From CAYQUC01 sp964420605 (lineage in GTDB: Bacteria; Pseudomonadota; Gammaproteobacteria; UBA6429; Thiohalophilaceae), in contig CAYQUC010000002.1 in assembly GCA_964420605.1 (NCBI GenBank), positions 1 through 64,000 of the forward strand: a stretch of 64,000 bases of DNA, in the 5' to 3' direction. Both the position numbers and the translations under genes were made by a program. This document shows positions 9,200 to 19,230 of the stretch, in pieces. The stretch's first letter is position 1, and each line of letters begins with the position of its first letter. The notes beneath the pieces are model-generated. The model saw only the letters and a list, made by a program, of their open reading frames with translations, ran no database searches and was not told the DNA's origin.

Positions 9200-10552
9200 A
9201 TGAGAATACTATTTTTTTTATTTTTAGCATTACTTTTAACATCGTGTGGCGGTGGTAATGGTGAAAGTGCCAATAAATTAAATATAGAATGTAATAACTA
9301 TAATTTCGTTAAATTTTCCGGAACGAACAATTCTATAAAACTTAAAATTCAAAACTATAATGATTGTACTCCTATAACCGGTGTTATCGTTCAACTTGAT
9401 GATGCTGGTGAAAATATTTTATCTAATAGTGTTGGAGAAGTAATATTTGAAAATCTAACAGGGATACACGATCTTCATATTTTCAGTCCTGATAATTATG
9501 AATGGCGTAGTTTTTATAACCTCAATGTTGATTCAGGTGTCGATATTCAAGTTACATTAACTGATAATAATGCGAGGTTTAATAATCGAAATACGGCTAA
9601 CAGTGCAATAAAATTTAGTGGTGTTACACAAAATATGGGGTTAAATAGTTATAGTAGTTTACTTTATTTTTCTGATTTACGAATTGTAAATAGAATGATA
9701 TCGACTAATGATGATCCATCGGCTTATAATTTGCAATATAATTATAAGCAAGCAATTAATACACCTGTCAATACAGAGTTGTGGGCATTAAAGCATGAAA
9801 CTGATCCTGCAACAAATATTACTCGTGTCGTGGATGCTGTTTTACTTAGGCCGCCTAGCATAATTAATACCTCGGCTTTAGATTCAAAAACTAATGATAT
9901 AATAACTGATATTGTTTTTGGATTTGACAAAAAACCAAAAAGCCTATTATTGAATTTTAAATCAGTTACTGTGCCTGCAGGCTTATCTGTAGTAAATCAA
10001 TTGGATATAAGTGGTTCCATTGTTTCTTCAGTTGGAATTGGAAGCGCTCAGTTTTATTCAACAAACAATATTAATGTGGCGCAAGGGCTTATCACAGATG
10101 CCTATATTTCACCATTTAAAATTAGCGGGAATAACTTACGATTAATTATTGCTGCGAAACAAGGAGCGGGTGGCGGAGCATCTTGGAGCCATTTTTCTAA
10201 CTATCCTTTAGGATCAAAAAATATTGAAATAGTACCAATAATTAACATTATCCCAACATTACCTCCAAATCAAAATGGACTTAAAATTACTTGGGACCCA
10301 CTCACAATACCCGTTCGCGAACAATCTGTAACTATCGATCAGAAACTAAATAATGGATTGAATATCAAATGGGGAATCAGTGTTTTTGATAACAAAAATG
10401 AGATTGTATTGCCGACTATTCCACCATCAATGACCCCATTATTAACTGTTGGTACAGAATATGATGTTTATATATCAGGTTGGTTGGTTAATCAAAATGG
10501 GGGTAATCGAATAATAGAATCGTATGGTAATAACGGAGTATGGCAGCGATAA
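9200..10552 (+). CDS. Hypothetical lipoprotein, beta-rich
   Basis: 450 residues from the ATG at 9200, chosen because a strong GAAGGGA ribosome site precedes it and the protein then starts with a lipoprotein signal (MRILFFLFLALLLTSCGGG, Cys16). An in-frame TTG 84 bp upstream would place the signal internally. The early part has an Ig/carboxypeptidase-regulatory-like stretch (ITGVIVQLDDAGENILSNS, then GEVIFENLTGIHDLHIF, about residues 55-95). The rest has no recognised domain. Convergent with ppsR, 9 bp apart. Confidence 0.7.
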   Translation: MRILFFLFLALLLTSCGGGNGESANKLNIECNNYNFVKFSGTNNSIKLKIQNYNDCTPITGVIVQLDDAGENILSNSVGEVIFENLTGIHDLHIFSPDNYEWRSFYNLNVDSGVDIQVTLTDNNARFNNRNTANSAIKFSGVTQNMGLNSYSSLLYFSDLRIVNRMISTNDDPSAYNLQYNYKQAINTPVNTELWALKHETDPATNITRVVDAVLLRPPSIINTSALDSKTNDIITDIVFGFDKKPKSLLLNFKSVTVPAGLSVVNQLDISGSIVSSVGIGSAQFYSTNNINVAQGLITDAYISPFKISGNNLRLIIAAKQGAGGGASWSHFSNYPLGSKNIEIVPIINIIPTLPPNQNGLKITWDPLTIPVREQSVTIDQKLNNGLNIKWGISVFDNKNEIVLPTIPPSMTPLLTVGTEYDVYISGWLVNQNGGNRIIESYGNNGVWQR

Positions 10553-10561
10553 AATTAACGT

Positions 10562-11374
10562 TTAACCATTCGTCGTTTTAGAATTGTAATAGTTTAAAAC
10601 TGTTGTCGCTATTTCTTCAACCGAACTGCTAGTGACATCCAGCATTGGGTAATTGGCTTTTTTAATTAATTTTTCAGCTTGACGAATTTCCAATTTACAT
10701 TGAGCCAATGATGAATACTGTGTATTCGGTAAGCGTGACACTCTAATTTGTTGTAACCGATCGGGCTGAATTGTGAGAGCGAAAACGCGGGAATGATTGC
10801 GTTGTAATTCACTCGGCAATTGCTCAGCAGTTAAACATTCTTCGGTTAATGGAAAATTAGCAGCATACACACCATAATGCATTGCCAAATATATACTTGT
10901 GGGCGTTTTGCCACTGCGCGAAATGCCAGTTAGTATAATATCCGCTTTATCATAATGCTGAAGACTTAATCCATCGTCATGTAACAGTGCAAAGTTGACT
11001 GCATCCATGCGTTGTTCATAATTAGTATCTTGTGCTTTACCGTGTGCCAGCCCTGAATCATAGCTTGCTGTTGTTGAGAAAATATTTTCTAAATTTGGAA
11101 TCGCGATATTAAACAAGTCAATAAAGTGCGAGTGACTGGTTGCTATTATTTTTCGTAAATCGGAATTAATCAAGGTGCTAAAAATAATCGGCAAGTTGTC
11201 GGATGTTACTGAATTAATGTCGCGCGTTAGTTTCTGTGCTTTTTCAATGTTATTAATATAACGGTAGGTTGCCTGATTAAATTGTATTGAGTCAAATTGA
11301 GACAATAGTGTTTTACCAAAAGCCTCAGCCGTTATCGCGGTTTGATCAGAAATATAATACACATTAAATTTCAT
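10562..11374 (-). CDS. ppsR: PEP synthase regulatory protein (kinase/pyrophosphorylase, DUF299)
   Basis: Bifunctional regulator that inactivates PEP synthase by ADP-dependent phosphorylation and reactivates it by phosphate-dependent dephosphorylation. 270 residues, normal size. The N-terminus KFNVYYISDQTAITAE and the P-loop-like GISRSGKTPTSIYLA with the following HYGVYAANFPL are family signatures. It is divergent from ppsA across 74 bp, the standard arrangement for this pair and strong contextual support. Confidence 0.95.
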   Translation of the reverse strand: MKFNVYYISDQTAITAEAFGKTLLSQFDSIQFNQATYRYINNIEKAQKLTRDINSVTSDNLPIIFSTLINSDLRKIIATSHSHFIDLFNIAIPNLENIFSTTASYDSGLAHGKAQDTNYEQRMDAVNFALLHDDGLSLQHYDKADIILTGISRSGKTPTSIYLAMHYGVYAANFPLTEECLTAEQLPSELQRNHSRVFALTIQPDRLQQIRVSRLPNTQYSSLAQCKLEIRQAEKLIKKANYPMLDVTSSSVEEIATTVLNYYNSKTTNG

Positions 11375-11448
11375 TTTTAACTCACATTTTTAGACTAATC
11401 TATCCTAAACTATAAATTATAGGTAGTAAAAGCGTATATGGATAAATA

Positions 11449-13830
11449 ATGTCTGATAATTTAATCTGGTTTGAAAATATTGGTATTAGCGATGTTGCTA
11501 GTGTTGGTGGTAAGAATGCATCATTAGGTGAAATGATCACTAGCCTTGGTGAATTAGGAATCACCGTACCGGGTGGTTTTGCTACAACATCAACCGCATT
11601 CCATCATTTTTTGGATTTTAACGCACTATCGACAAAAATTTCTGCTGAATTAGCGAATCTTGTTGAGAATGATATTGTTGCTATCCAAAAGTCGGGTGCT
11701 ACGATTCGCGGTTGGCTTGAATCAGCAACATTTTCTGACAGGTTCATAGATGATATACACGAGGCTTATGCAAAATTAGAGCAGCGCTACACTGATAGTA
11801 GTTATGCGGTGCGTTCATCCGCAACGGCAGAAGATTTACCAGAAGCATCATTTGCTGGACAGCAAGAGAGTTATTTAAATATTCACGGCGTGGAAAATAT
11901 TCTTGACGCAATAAAAAGTGTCTACGCATCTTTGTATAATGATCGTGCAATTAGTTATCGGATACACCAAAATTTTTCACAAACGGACGTAGCATTGTCG
12001 GTTGGTGTGCAAAAAATGATTCGCAGTGATTTGGCCAGTAGTGGCGTGATGTTCTCATTGGACACCGAGTCGGGTTTTGATAAAGTGGTTTTTGTTACTT
12101 CGGCTTACGGTCTTGGTGAAATGGTCGTGCAAGGTGCCGTTAATCCGGATGAGTTTTATGTTTATAAACCATCGTTACAAAATAAAAAATCAGCGATAAT
12201 TCAGCGTACCTTGGGCAGTAAAGCCATTAAAATGATTTTTGGTTTTGGAAACACCAAAAGCAGCGCGACACAAACTGTTGATGTGGCTGAAGCACAGCAG
12301 CAACAGTTTTCAATAAATGATGGTGAGGTAGAGCAACTAGCACGTTATGCTCAAATAATTGAACAACATTATCAAAAACCGATGGACATTGAGTGGGCCA
12401 AAGACGGCAATGATGGTCAACTCTACATCGTGCAAGCGCGACCTGAAACTGTTCAAAGCAAAAATACACAAGCAACATTAACTCAGTATTCCATCTCGAA
12501 TCGAGGCACTGTGATAGTTGAAGGGCGAAGTGTCGGACAAAAAATTAATCACGGGCCAGTAAAACTGATTAGCTCTATTGCTGAAATGGATAAAATTAAT
12601 GATGGCGATATTTTAGTTACCGACATGACCGATCCCGATTGGGAACCGATAATGAAAAAAGCCGCTGCAATCGTCACCAACCGCGGCGGCCGAACCTGTC
12701 ATGCTGCTATAATCGCAAGAGAGATGGGTATTCCTGCTATTGTTGGTACCAATAATGCGACCAGTGTTTTAGAAAATAATAGCGTAGTAACGGTCTCGTG
12801 TGCTGAAGGGGATACCGGTTTTGTGTATCAGGGTGTGCTTGATTATCAGGTTAAACATCTCGATATAAAGCACATGCCCGATTTAGCGGTTAACATTATG
12901 ATGAATGTTGGTAACCCTGAGCGTGCGTTTGATTTTCAGTTCTTGCCTAATTTTGGTGTTGGTTTAGCGCGTACCGAATTTATAATTAACAATACTATAG
13001 GCATCCACCCAAAAGCACTCATTGAGTACGATTCAAAACCCGATATTATCCCTAATGATGTAAAGGCGCAGATTAAAAGACGAATTGCAGGTTATCAATC
13101 TGCAACTGATTTTTATATTCATAAATTAGCCGAAGGTGTCGCAACGTTGGCAGCTGCATTTGCACCAAAGCCAGTTATTGTTCGTTTATCAGATTTTAAA
13201 TCTAATGAATACGAACATTTAATCGGTGGTACTTTTTACGAGCCCAAAGAAGAGAATCCAATGATCGGTTTTCGAGGTGCTTCTCGTTATGTCGCATCAA
13301 GTTTTAGTGATTGTTTTGCATTAGAATGTCAGGCAATTAAAAAAGTGCGCAACGATATGGGCTTAACAAATATTGAAATTATGATTCCATTTGTACGAAC
13401 GGTTGATGAAGCCAAAAATGTGATTGAATTATTAAAGCAAAACGGTTTACAGCGCGGTGTCGATGGGTTACGAATTATTATGATGTGTGAAATACCGAGT
13501 AATGCATTATTGGCCGAGCAGTTTTTGGCGTATTTTGATGGCTTCTCAATTGGCTCAAATGATTTGACACAGCTTACTTTAGGTTTGGATCGCGATTCGA
13601 GTTTAGTTGCTGATATGTTTGATGAGAGGAACGAGGCAGTAAAAATATTACTCACGAAAGCAATTACGGCCTGTAAAAAAGCAAATAAATACATTGGCAT
13701 TTGTGGCCAAGGTCCATCGGATCATCCTGATTTTGCACAATGGTTAATCGAGCAAGAAATAGATAGCATTTCGCTCAATCCGGATACGGTAGTTGCAACA
13801 TGGTTATATCTGGCTAAACAAACGAACTAA
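11449..13830 (+). CDS. ppsA: Phosphoenolpyruvate synthase
   Basis: Converts pyruvate, ATP and water to PEP, AMP and phosphate, the gluconeogenic entry step. 793 residues, as for E. coli PpsA. Domains in order are an N-terminal ATP-grasp nucleotide-binding domain (VGGKNASLGEM; YAVRSSATAEDLPEASFAGQ), the swivelling phosphohistidine domain (GGRTCHAAIIAREMGIPAI, His418) and the C-terminal PEP/pyruvate-binding barrel. The barrel ends with GICGQGPSD (Cys752). All key residues are present. The product of the divergent ppsR gene is its expected regulator. Confidence 0.98.
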   Translation: MSDNLIWFENIGISDVASVGGKNASLGEMITSLGELGITVPGGFATTSTAFHHFLDFNALSTKISAELANLVENDIVAIQKSGATIRGWLESATFSDRFIDDIHEAYAKLEQRYTDSSYAVRSSATAEDLPEASFAGQQESYLNIHGVENILDAIKSVYASLYNDRAISYRIHQNFSQTDVALSVGVQKMIRSDLASSGVMFSLDTESGFDKVVFVTSAYGLGEMVVQGAVNPDEFYVYKPSLQNKKSAIIQRTLGSKAIKMIFGFGNTKSSATQTVDVAEAQQQQFSINDGEVEQLARYAQIIEQHYQKPMDIEWAKDGNDGQLYIVQARPETVQSKNTQATLTQYSISNRGTVIVEGRSVGQKINHGPVKLISSIAEMDKINDGDILVTDMTDPDWEPIMKKAAAIVTNRGGRTCHAAIIAREMGIPAIVGTNNATSVLENNSVVTVSCAEGDTGFVYQGVLDYQVKHLDIKHMPDLAVNIMMNVGNPERAFDFQFLPNFGVGLARTEFIINNTIGIHPKALIEYDSKPDIIPNDVKAQIKRRIAGYQSATDFYIHKLAEGVATLAAAFAPKPVIVRLSDFKSNEYEHLIGGTFYEPKEENPMIGFRGASRYVASSFSDCFALECQAIKKVRNDMGLTNIEIMIPFVRTVDEAKNVIELLKQNGLQRGVDGLRIIMMCEIPSNALLAEQFLAYFDGFSIGSNDLTQLTLGLDRDSSLVADMFDERNEAVKILLTKAITACKKANKYIGICGQGPSDHPDFAQWLIEQEIDSISLNPDTVVATWLYLAKQTN

Positions 13831-13920
13831 ATTATAAAAATATGTTAAATAAGTAATGCAATTGCTAGCGTATTGATTTAACATAACTGTTCAAGGACGA
13901 AAATTGTAAATGGACTTATA

Positions 13921-14595
13921 ATGAATTTAACTAATGTTAAAGCTATTAAGATAACGTTAATCGTTTTGATGTTATGCCTGCAGTTCAACGCTGTTAGTGC
14001 GATTGCCGATACCAGCGTCACAGACGCGGTGTTCAGGCAGCAGAGTTCTGTTGCTGCAAATCTAACGTGGTCACCACTGAACTTCCCCTTTCCGGGTGCT
14101 AAAGGTATTAATGCATATTATGTTTCAAGTTCAGACTGGATGTTTGGATTTGATTATCTCTCGAGTAATCTCGCGGTTAGTATTTTGTCGCTAGAAATCG
14201 GTGAAATATCTGAAAAAAACTACACCTTTCAAGCAAAACGGTTTTTTGGTAATAGTTTTAATATGACCTTGGGTATTGGCTCCCGTAGTTCTGAAATAAA
14301 ATTGGCAGCTAATTTATTTGATTTAGTAGCCAATGAATATTCGCAAACTGTATCCAAATTTAAGACTAATTATATTCGACTGGGCCTTGGTAATCAGTGG
14401 CGGTTCAATAAGAATTACACTTTTAGCGTTGATTGGTTTACGATCGACATCCCCTTTAGTGGTGATGTTGAGGTGAGTGCAGCGCAGTATGCTGATTCTG
14501 CCGAGAGCAAAAGAGACATCGAATATTCTGAATCTATCTTAAAGTATTATCCCAGTGGTGCGACGGCGCGTTTGCGTGTTGGTATTATATTTTAA
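13921..14595 (+). CDS. Putative outer-membrane beta-barrel protein
   Basis: 224 residues with a signal peptide (about 1-30, IVLMLCLQFNAVSAIADT). Amphipathic beta strands alternate with turns, and the C-terminus RLRVGIIF ends in phenylalanine, as outer-membrane barrels often do. No family is recognised. It overlaps the 3' end of the convergent chemoreceptor gene by 11 bp, so no terminator fits between them. Confidence 0.6.
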   Translation: MNLTNVKAIKITLIVLMLCLQFNAVSAIADTSVTDAVFRQQSSVAANLTWSPLNFPFPGAKGINAYYVSSSDWMFGFDYLSSNLAVSILSLEIGEISEKNYTFQAKRFFGNSFNMTLGIGSRSSEIKLAANLFDLVANEYSQTVSKFKTNYIRLGLGNQWRFNKNYTFSVDWFTIDIPFSGDVEVSAAQYADSAESKRDIEYSESILKYYPSGATARLRVGIIF

Positions 14596-16915
14596 ATTGT
14601 TGCACCAATTCTTGAAGTCGTTGTGCCGCCGTTGATACTTGATTGCTAGATTCCGAGGTTTTGGTCGCACCAACAGCTGTTGCTTCATTGCTGTTATTAA
14701 TATTAACGACGTTAGAATTAATTTCTAAGGCGGCAGCACTTTGTTGCTCTGAGGCACTTGCAATCTGAAAATTTAAGTCCGATATCGAATCGACTGCATC
14801 ACGTATTTTTGACAAAGCGTCGCCAGTTTCAGCCATTTTTTCTTTGCCCAGATTAGCACTTTCCCGACTATTTTCCATCTCGTTTACGGCTTGTTTTGAG
14901 GCAGATTGAAGTTGCTCTATCATGGATTCGATTTCATTGGTTGATTCTTGAGTGCGTGATGCCAGTGTGCGTACCTCATCGGCGACAACGGCAAAACCAC
15001 GGCCTTGTTCACCGGCACGAGCCGCTTCAATTGCAGCATTGAGTGCAAGTAAGTTTGTTTGCTCGGCAATACTTTTTATTACATCGAGTACGCTGCCGAT
15101 GTTTTCAGAATCTTCTGCAAGTTTACGTATTACATCTGATGTCATTGTTACTTTCTGTGCTAAAGATTCTATTTCCTGAATGCTTTGATTCATAATTTCA
15201 AATCCTTGAGCGGTTTGGTTCTTGGCTGTTTCGGCACCTTGCGCTGCATTTTGTGCGCTTTGGGCTACCTCGTGTACAGTTGCTGTCATTTGAGTCATGG
15301 CAGTTGCGAGCTGGTCTGTTTGTAATTGTTGGTGTTGTATGTCGGAAGTGGTATTGGATGCTACTGCATGTAATTCTTCTGAGGAGCTAGCAAGTCCATG
15401 TATTAATGTTGCCATTTCGCCCAGTGTTAATTGTAATTTTTCCATTAATAAATTAACGTTTTTAGACAGTTCACCGAGTTCGTCATTTTGTAAATAATTT
15501 AGGCGCTGGGTTAAATCGCCTTCACCTTCGGCAATGTCTTTTATGGCATTAACGACATTATTGAGTGGTTTAACCAAATAATTGGCAAATAGCCAACTGA
15601 GTCCGGCACCAATTAAAACCATAATTATGCTCAGGCTTAATGCAAACAAATTGATGTTGGTACGCATGGCGTGAATTGGTGCATAGGCTTCGGCTTCGTC
15701 TATTTCACTCATTACAACCCATTTAAGCCCTTTAATAGTAACAGGGGCATAGGCTGACAAAACCGGTACATTGCGGTAATCGGGAAATATATCAAAGCCA
15801 GTATTGCCCGCTAAGGCATCACTAACACCGGGAGTATTGGCCGGTTGTAATGCAATTGAGGTTTTTTTAGCTTTAATTTTGTTGAGCAACTCACTACTCA
15901 TGTTAGTGTCTTGCAGTGCTTTGAAGTAACCGTCGGGGTCTTCAATTAAAAATCGGCTCATGCTACGCAGGGTTTTATCGCCAGCGACCAAATAAGTTTC
16001 ACCACTGTCTCCGAGTCCATTTTGTTTCCACTGTTCGTGATGGGTCATCACCGTATTGATGCGATCGATGGGCATTTGGAAAATCAAAATAGCAATTTTT
16101 TTATCACCGTCAAATATGGGCGATGCAATAAATGATGCAGGATCTTCATAAGAGGGCGTATAAGTTGCAAAATCGGTAATTACAAATTCATTGGGATTCG
16201 TTAATGCATTGGCTTTTCTAAATACCTCGCCAATACCAGTCTGGCTAAATGCACCATTTTTTAATGAGGTTGAATAATCCAACTCTTTAAAGACAGAATA
16301 TACGATGTCACCGCTGTCGGGGTTAACGATAAAAATATCATAATAACCAAATTTGTCCAGATAATCCTTAATGTGAGGATGGTAATGTTGGTGTAATTCA
16401 TCATATTTTGTTTGATTATTTAACGCGGTTAATTTGTCTTTCTCACCTAGTGGGTGCTTATTTGCTTTTATATAAGCGTGCTGCAATAGAACGCTGTCAT
16501 CATCGAGTTGATTAACAAGTTGATTTACGTTAATGGTTTTACCATTATTACGGTTACGGTATTCGACGCTAAATTGGTTTGTGTAGTAGCTTGCAAGTTC
16601 TGTTCGATATTGAGAAACATCATCAATTGCAAGGTTGCTTTTATAATTAACAAAGGCGGGTTTGAAACCATTGGCTGCATCGATAATCATACTGTCATTG
16701 GAAAAGGTTAAAATTTGATTGGATATTGTTTCAAAATAACTTTCAATTGCAATTTTAGTGCTGTCACGAACAGCCGTAAGATTATTCTTAATTTGGGCAT
16801 TTAAAGCAGCGCTAGCATCGGTAATGGCGATGTGGCTTAGAATGTAGGCACTGGATAACGATGTTATTAAAATTAATGCGGATGCACCTAAAATTATTTT
16901 TTGTTTTATTTTCAT
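14585..16915 (-). CDS. Methyl-accepting chemotaxis protein, dCache-type sensor
   Basis: 776-residue transmembrane chemoreceptor. Membrane helix 1 is at about residues 7-28 and a large periplasmic ligand-binding region of about 390 residues follows. Its size and segments such as GDSGETYLVAGDKTLRSMSR and ALAGNTGFDIFPDYRNVPVLSAYAPV fit a double-Cache (dCache) domain. Helix 2 lies at about 423-445. HAMP (KPLNNVVNAIKDIAEGEGDLTQRL) and the signalling domain follow, with the invariant tip ALNAAIEAARAGEQGRGFAV. There is no C-terminal NWETF-type tether. No che genes are nearby, so it is an orphan receptor whose ligand is unknown. Confidence 0.92.
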   Translation of the reverse strand: MKIKQKIILGASALILITSLSSAYILSHIAITDASAALNAQIKNNLTAVRDSTKIAIESYFETISNQILTFSNDSMIIDAANGFKPAFVNYKSNLAIDDVSQYRTELASYYTNQFSVEYRNRNNGKTINVNQLVNQLDDDSVLLQHAYIKANKHPLGEKDKLTALNNQTKYDELHQHYHPHIKDYLDKFGYYDIFIVNPDSGDIVYSVFKELDYSTSLKNGAFSQTGIGEVFRKANALTNPNEFVITDFATYTPSYEDPASFIASPIFDGDKKIAILIFQMPIDRINTVMTHHEQWKQNGLGDSGETYLVAGDKTLRSMSRFLIEDPDGYFKALQDTNMSSELLNKIKAKKTSIALQPANTPGVSDALAGNTGFDIFPDYRNVPVLSAYAPVTIKGLKWVVMSEIDEAEAYAPIHAMRTNINLFALSLSIIMVLIGAGLSWLFANYLVKPLNNVVNAIKDIAEGEGDLTQRLNYLQNDELGELSKNVNLLMEKLQLTLGEMATLIHGLASSSEELHAVASNTTSDIQHQQLQTDQLATAMTQMTATVHEVAQSAQNAAQGAETAKNQTAQGFEIMNQSIQEIESLAQKVTMTSDVIRKLAEDSENIGSVLDVIKSIAEQTNLLALNAAIEAARAGEQGRGFAVVADEVRTLASRTQESTNEIESMIEQLQSASKQAVNEMENSRESANLGKEKMAETGDALSKIRDAVDSISDLNFQIASASEQQSAAALEINSNVVNINNSNEATAVGATKTSESSNQVSTAAQRLQELVQQFKI

Positions 16916-17076
16916 TGGAAATAATCCGGTTATGATTCCACGGTATAAAAGCTACAATCAGGGAATAGACATTCTAATTAAGAAATATAATTTTGTGATA
17001 ATGCTATTGTTATCGGAATTAAGGCAGAAAACTTTAAATTGAATGAGTAATTTATCGATTTTTTAGCGGTGGGGGA

Positions 17077-17111
17077 AAATACAATGACAGTGTAGTAATG
17101 TCATTGTATTT
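17077..17111 (-). terminator. Perfect 13-bp inverted repeat, likely terminator
   Basis: Arms AAATACAATGACA and TGTCATTGTATTT with a 9-nt loop. It begins 32 bp beyond the stop of the minus-strand LEA-2 gene. The stem itself ends in T residues on that strand, but C residues follow, so termination is probable rather than certain. It could also be a protein-binding palindrome upstream of the chemoreceptor gene. Confidence 0.5.
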
Positions 17112-17142
17112 CAGTACTATTTGACTGTATTAGTGATGTGTA

Positions 17143-17739
17143 TTAGTTAAAAAGTTTATTTAACTTGTTTAATTCATGTGTTAATTTTTTCTTGGCATCA
17201 AATTCAGCCTGTTTAATTTGATCTCTTGGAATTGGAACGTCAATGGTTTGATCAAAACTAGTTTCAAATGAAAAAAGGTTACCGCTTTCAGTTTTAGAAT
17301 AGACCGTTGGATTTCCAAAAACAGTGACTTTAACTAATATTGGAATTGTTTTAGCATTGCTCATTAGCTTTTTTGTAACGCTATCCGCAACACGGAATAT
17401 GTCGAAATAGATAAGTTCAACCGGTACCACTATTTTTGTATCGGCTTTAGGACTTAAAGCAAGTTCAATGTTATCGCCCTTTAGTAATCGTTTTTCTTGA
17501 TAATATAATTCATAGTGTAAAAATATATTTTTTAATCCGATATCATTGGGATTATATGCTTTAAAATTTAAGTTGATAACCACTTTTTTATCTGAAATCT
17601 TAGCAACTTTAGCGTCAACATAATCAACCTTTGGATCGATAATCTTGGTTTGTTGGATTAGTTTAATGGCAGTACAGCTTGTGAGGATGCTAAAACTTAA
17701 GAGTAATAGTATTAAGAGTCGTTGGTGATGTCCATTCAT
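17143..17739 (-). CDS. LEA type 2 family lipoprotein
   Basis: 198 residues with a lipoprotein signal ending SILTSC (Cys22). The mature part resembles LEA14/water-stress-response (WHy) folds: KVDYVDAKVAKISDKKVVI, then NLNFKAYNPNDIGLKNIFLHY and a long beta sandwich. Such domains are found in desiccation-related and envelope-stabilising proteins; the bacterial role is undefined. It follows nnrS on the same strand (86 bp) and may share its transcript. Confidence 0.75.
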   Translation of the reverse strand: MNGHHQRLLILLLLSFSILTSCTAIKLIQQTKIIDPKVDYVDAKVAKISDKKVVINLNFKAYNPNDIGLKNIFLHYELYYQEKRLLKGDNIELALSPKADTKIVVPVELIYFDIFRVADSVTKKLMSNAKTIPILVKVTVFGNPTVYSKTESGNLFSFETSFDQTIDVPIPRDQIKQAEFDAKKKLTHELNKLNKLFN

Positions 17740-17825
17740 TATTTTTTTCTTTTGTATATTATAGTTTTTATTGAGTACTGTAACATATAGACCAGTATCG
17801 AAATGAAAAAATTAATCTAAGTTAG

Positions 17826-19016
17826 CTAATCAATTCGAGGCTTAATTAATATAGGGAAGTAGACAATAAAAAATAAACTAAATGCGGTTATCCAAAATAC
17901 TTGTGATAATACAATCCATTCTGAATAATAGTTTGGAATAAAAATGGGTAAAACTACTCTGGATAAAACCGCCAAAGAAAAAATAAGCACAATCCAAAAA
18001 ATGGAGCGTGGTGGCTCAAATACGTTTCTGCCGGTGTGACCTAATGCAACTCGAGACATCATGCTCAACGTTAATAACCCTATGCCACCAACCGTGAATG
18101 CGTGTATCTCTAGGTAAGGCAACAAGCCGTAGTAAACTATGAGTAATTTTATTGCAAAGCCAGAGACAATAAAGCCGTATGCTAAATAGATACTCCATAA
18201 TAATGGTTTTTTCCAAATAGCATTTGTATACCATCCTATCATGCGGATACTGTGTAACAGCAATAATAAGCCAGCAATTGCCAATAGCGTTTTTTGGTGC
18301 AAATAAAATGTGTCAAAAATCGCGTATAAAACAAATAAAATCAGTGATGAAATATCGAGCCATTTAAAGTTTTTAATTGTAACTTGTTTATCAACGCCTT
18401 TTTGGATAAAAAAAGGAATAACACGCCGTGCCATAATAAATATCAATAACAGTATTGAGTATATGCCAGCGTACAACCCAATATGTACTCCATTAGTAAT
18501 AATTTGGAGCACTCCTAGGTAAAAAATGCTGTTACTGATAAGTAATAATATTAATATGATGATAATGCCGAGTTGCGTATATTGTTTTGCTTGTAAGACG
18601 GGCTTTGTTGCAAAAAAAATCAGTAATATAAAAAAAAGACCATCAAATAATGCTGTTAATGTAATTGGAATTAATGAAACAAAAGGTAAAATACGTACTA
18701 CTAGCCAACATAGAAATAAAATTAATAAGGGTGTGCCTTTAACGGTTGCGACACCGGTCCAGTTTTGAATTGCTGTTAATAAAAAACCAGCAATAACAGC
18801 TACACTATAACCAAAAATCATTTCATGTGAATGCCATGCAATTGGTGACAGTGTTGTTAGTAGTTGCGCTCCAAACGAATAAATTGCTGTCCACAGCATT
18901 ATACTAATAATAGCAAAACCGGCTGCACCTAAAAAAAAGGGTCGAAATGCTAGATCTAAAAAAGCATAATTTGAATTATTTGTTGTGGTTTTAGAGGGTT
19001 CTTCTATTTGTGACAT
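17826..19016 (-). CDS. nnrS: NnrS family membrane protein
   Basis: 396-residue polytopic protein with about 12 membrane helices. Family marks are FRPFFLGAAGFA near the N-terminus, WHSHEMIFGYSVAVIAGFLLTAIQNWTG (His-rich, about residues 61-88) and MMSRVALGHTGR in the C-terminal third. NnrS is a haem- and copper-containing inner-membrane protein linked to nitric oxide/nitrosative stress and denitrification in other proteobacteria. An FNR/DNR-type box lies 55 bp upstream of its start, consistent with control by an NO- or oxygen-responsive regulator. No denitrification reductases are in the window. Confidence 0.92.
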   Translation of the reverse strand: MSQIEEPSKTTTNNSNYAFLDLAFRPFFLGAAGFAIISIMLWTAIYSFGAQLLTTLSPIAWHSHEMIFGYSVAVIAGFLLTAIQNWTGVATVKGTPLLILFLCWLVVRILPFVSLIPITLTALFDGLFFILLIFFATKPVLQAKQYTQLGIIIILILLLISNSIFYLGVLQIITNGVHIGLYAGIYSILLLIFIMARRVIPFFIQKGVDKQVTIKNFKWLDISSLILFVLYAIFDTFYLHQKTLLAIAGLLLLLHSIRMIGWYTNAIWKKPLLWSIYLAYGFIVSGFAIKLLIVYYGLLPYLEIHAFTVGGIGLLTLSMMSRVALGHTGRNVFEPPRSIFWIVLIFSLAVLSRVVLPIFIPNYYSEWIVLSQVFWITAFSLFFIVYFPILIKPRID

Positions 19017-19070
19017 AGGTAGAGGATACTATAGTTATCTACCTGCAGCTAATATTTAGACGTTAAAATA

Positions 19071-19084
19071 ATGATCAGGATCAG
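19071..19084 (-). promoter_or_regulatory. FNR/DNR-type box upstream of nnrS
   Basis: TGAT-CAGG-ATCA, a perfect match to the FNR/CRP-family half-site pattern TGAT-N4-ATCA. It ends 55 bp before the nnrS start codon and there is no competing minus-strand gene. The site is symmetric, so it could also affect the divergent EF-hand gene 147 bp away. Confidence 0.65.
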
Positions 19085-19230
19085 GTAAACAGAGCAGTAA
19101 ATCGTATAATCATTACACTGATTTTTGCTATTATAGTGAACTACGTCCACTCCACTAAACTGCTATTTTTTAACGACTATAGTAGACTATTCATTAATTT
19201 AAATATCAGTAATTTAGTGAGGTAAAAATC

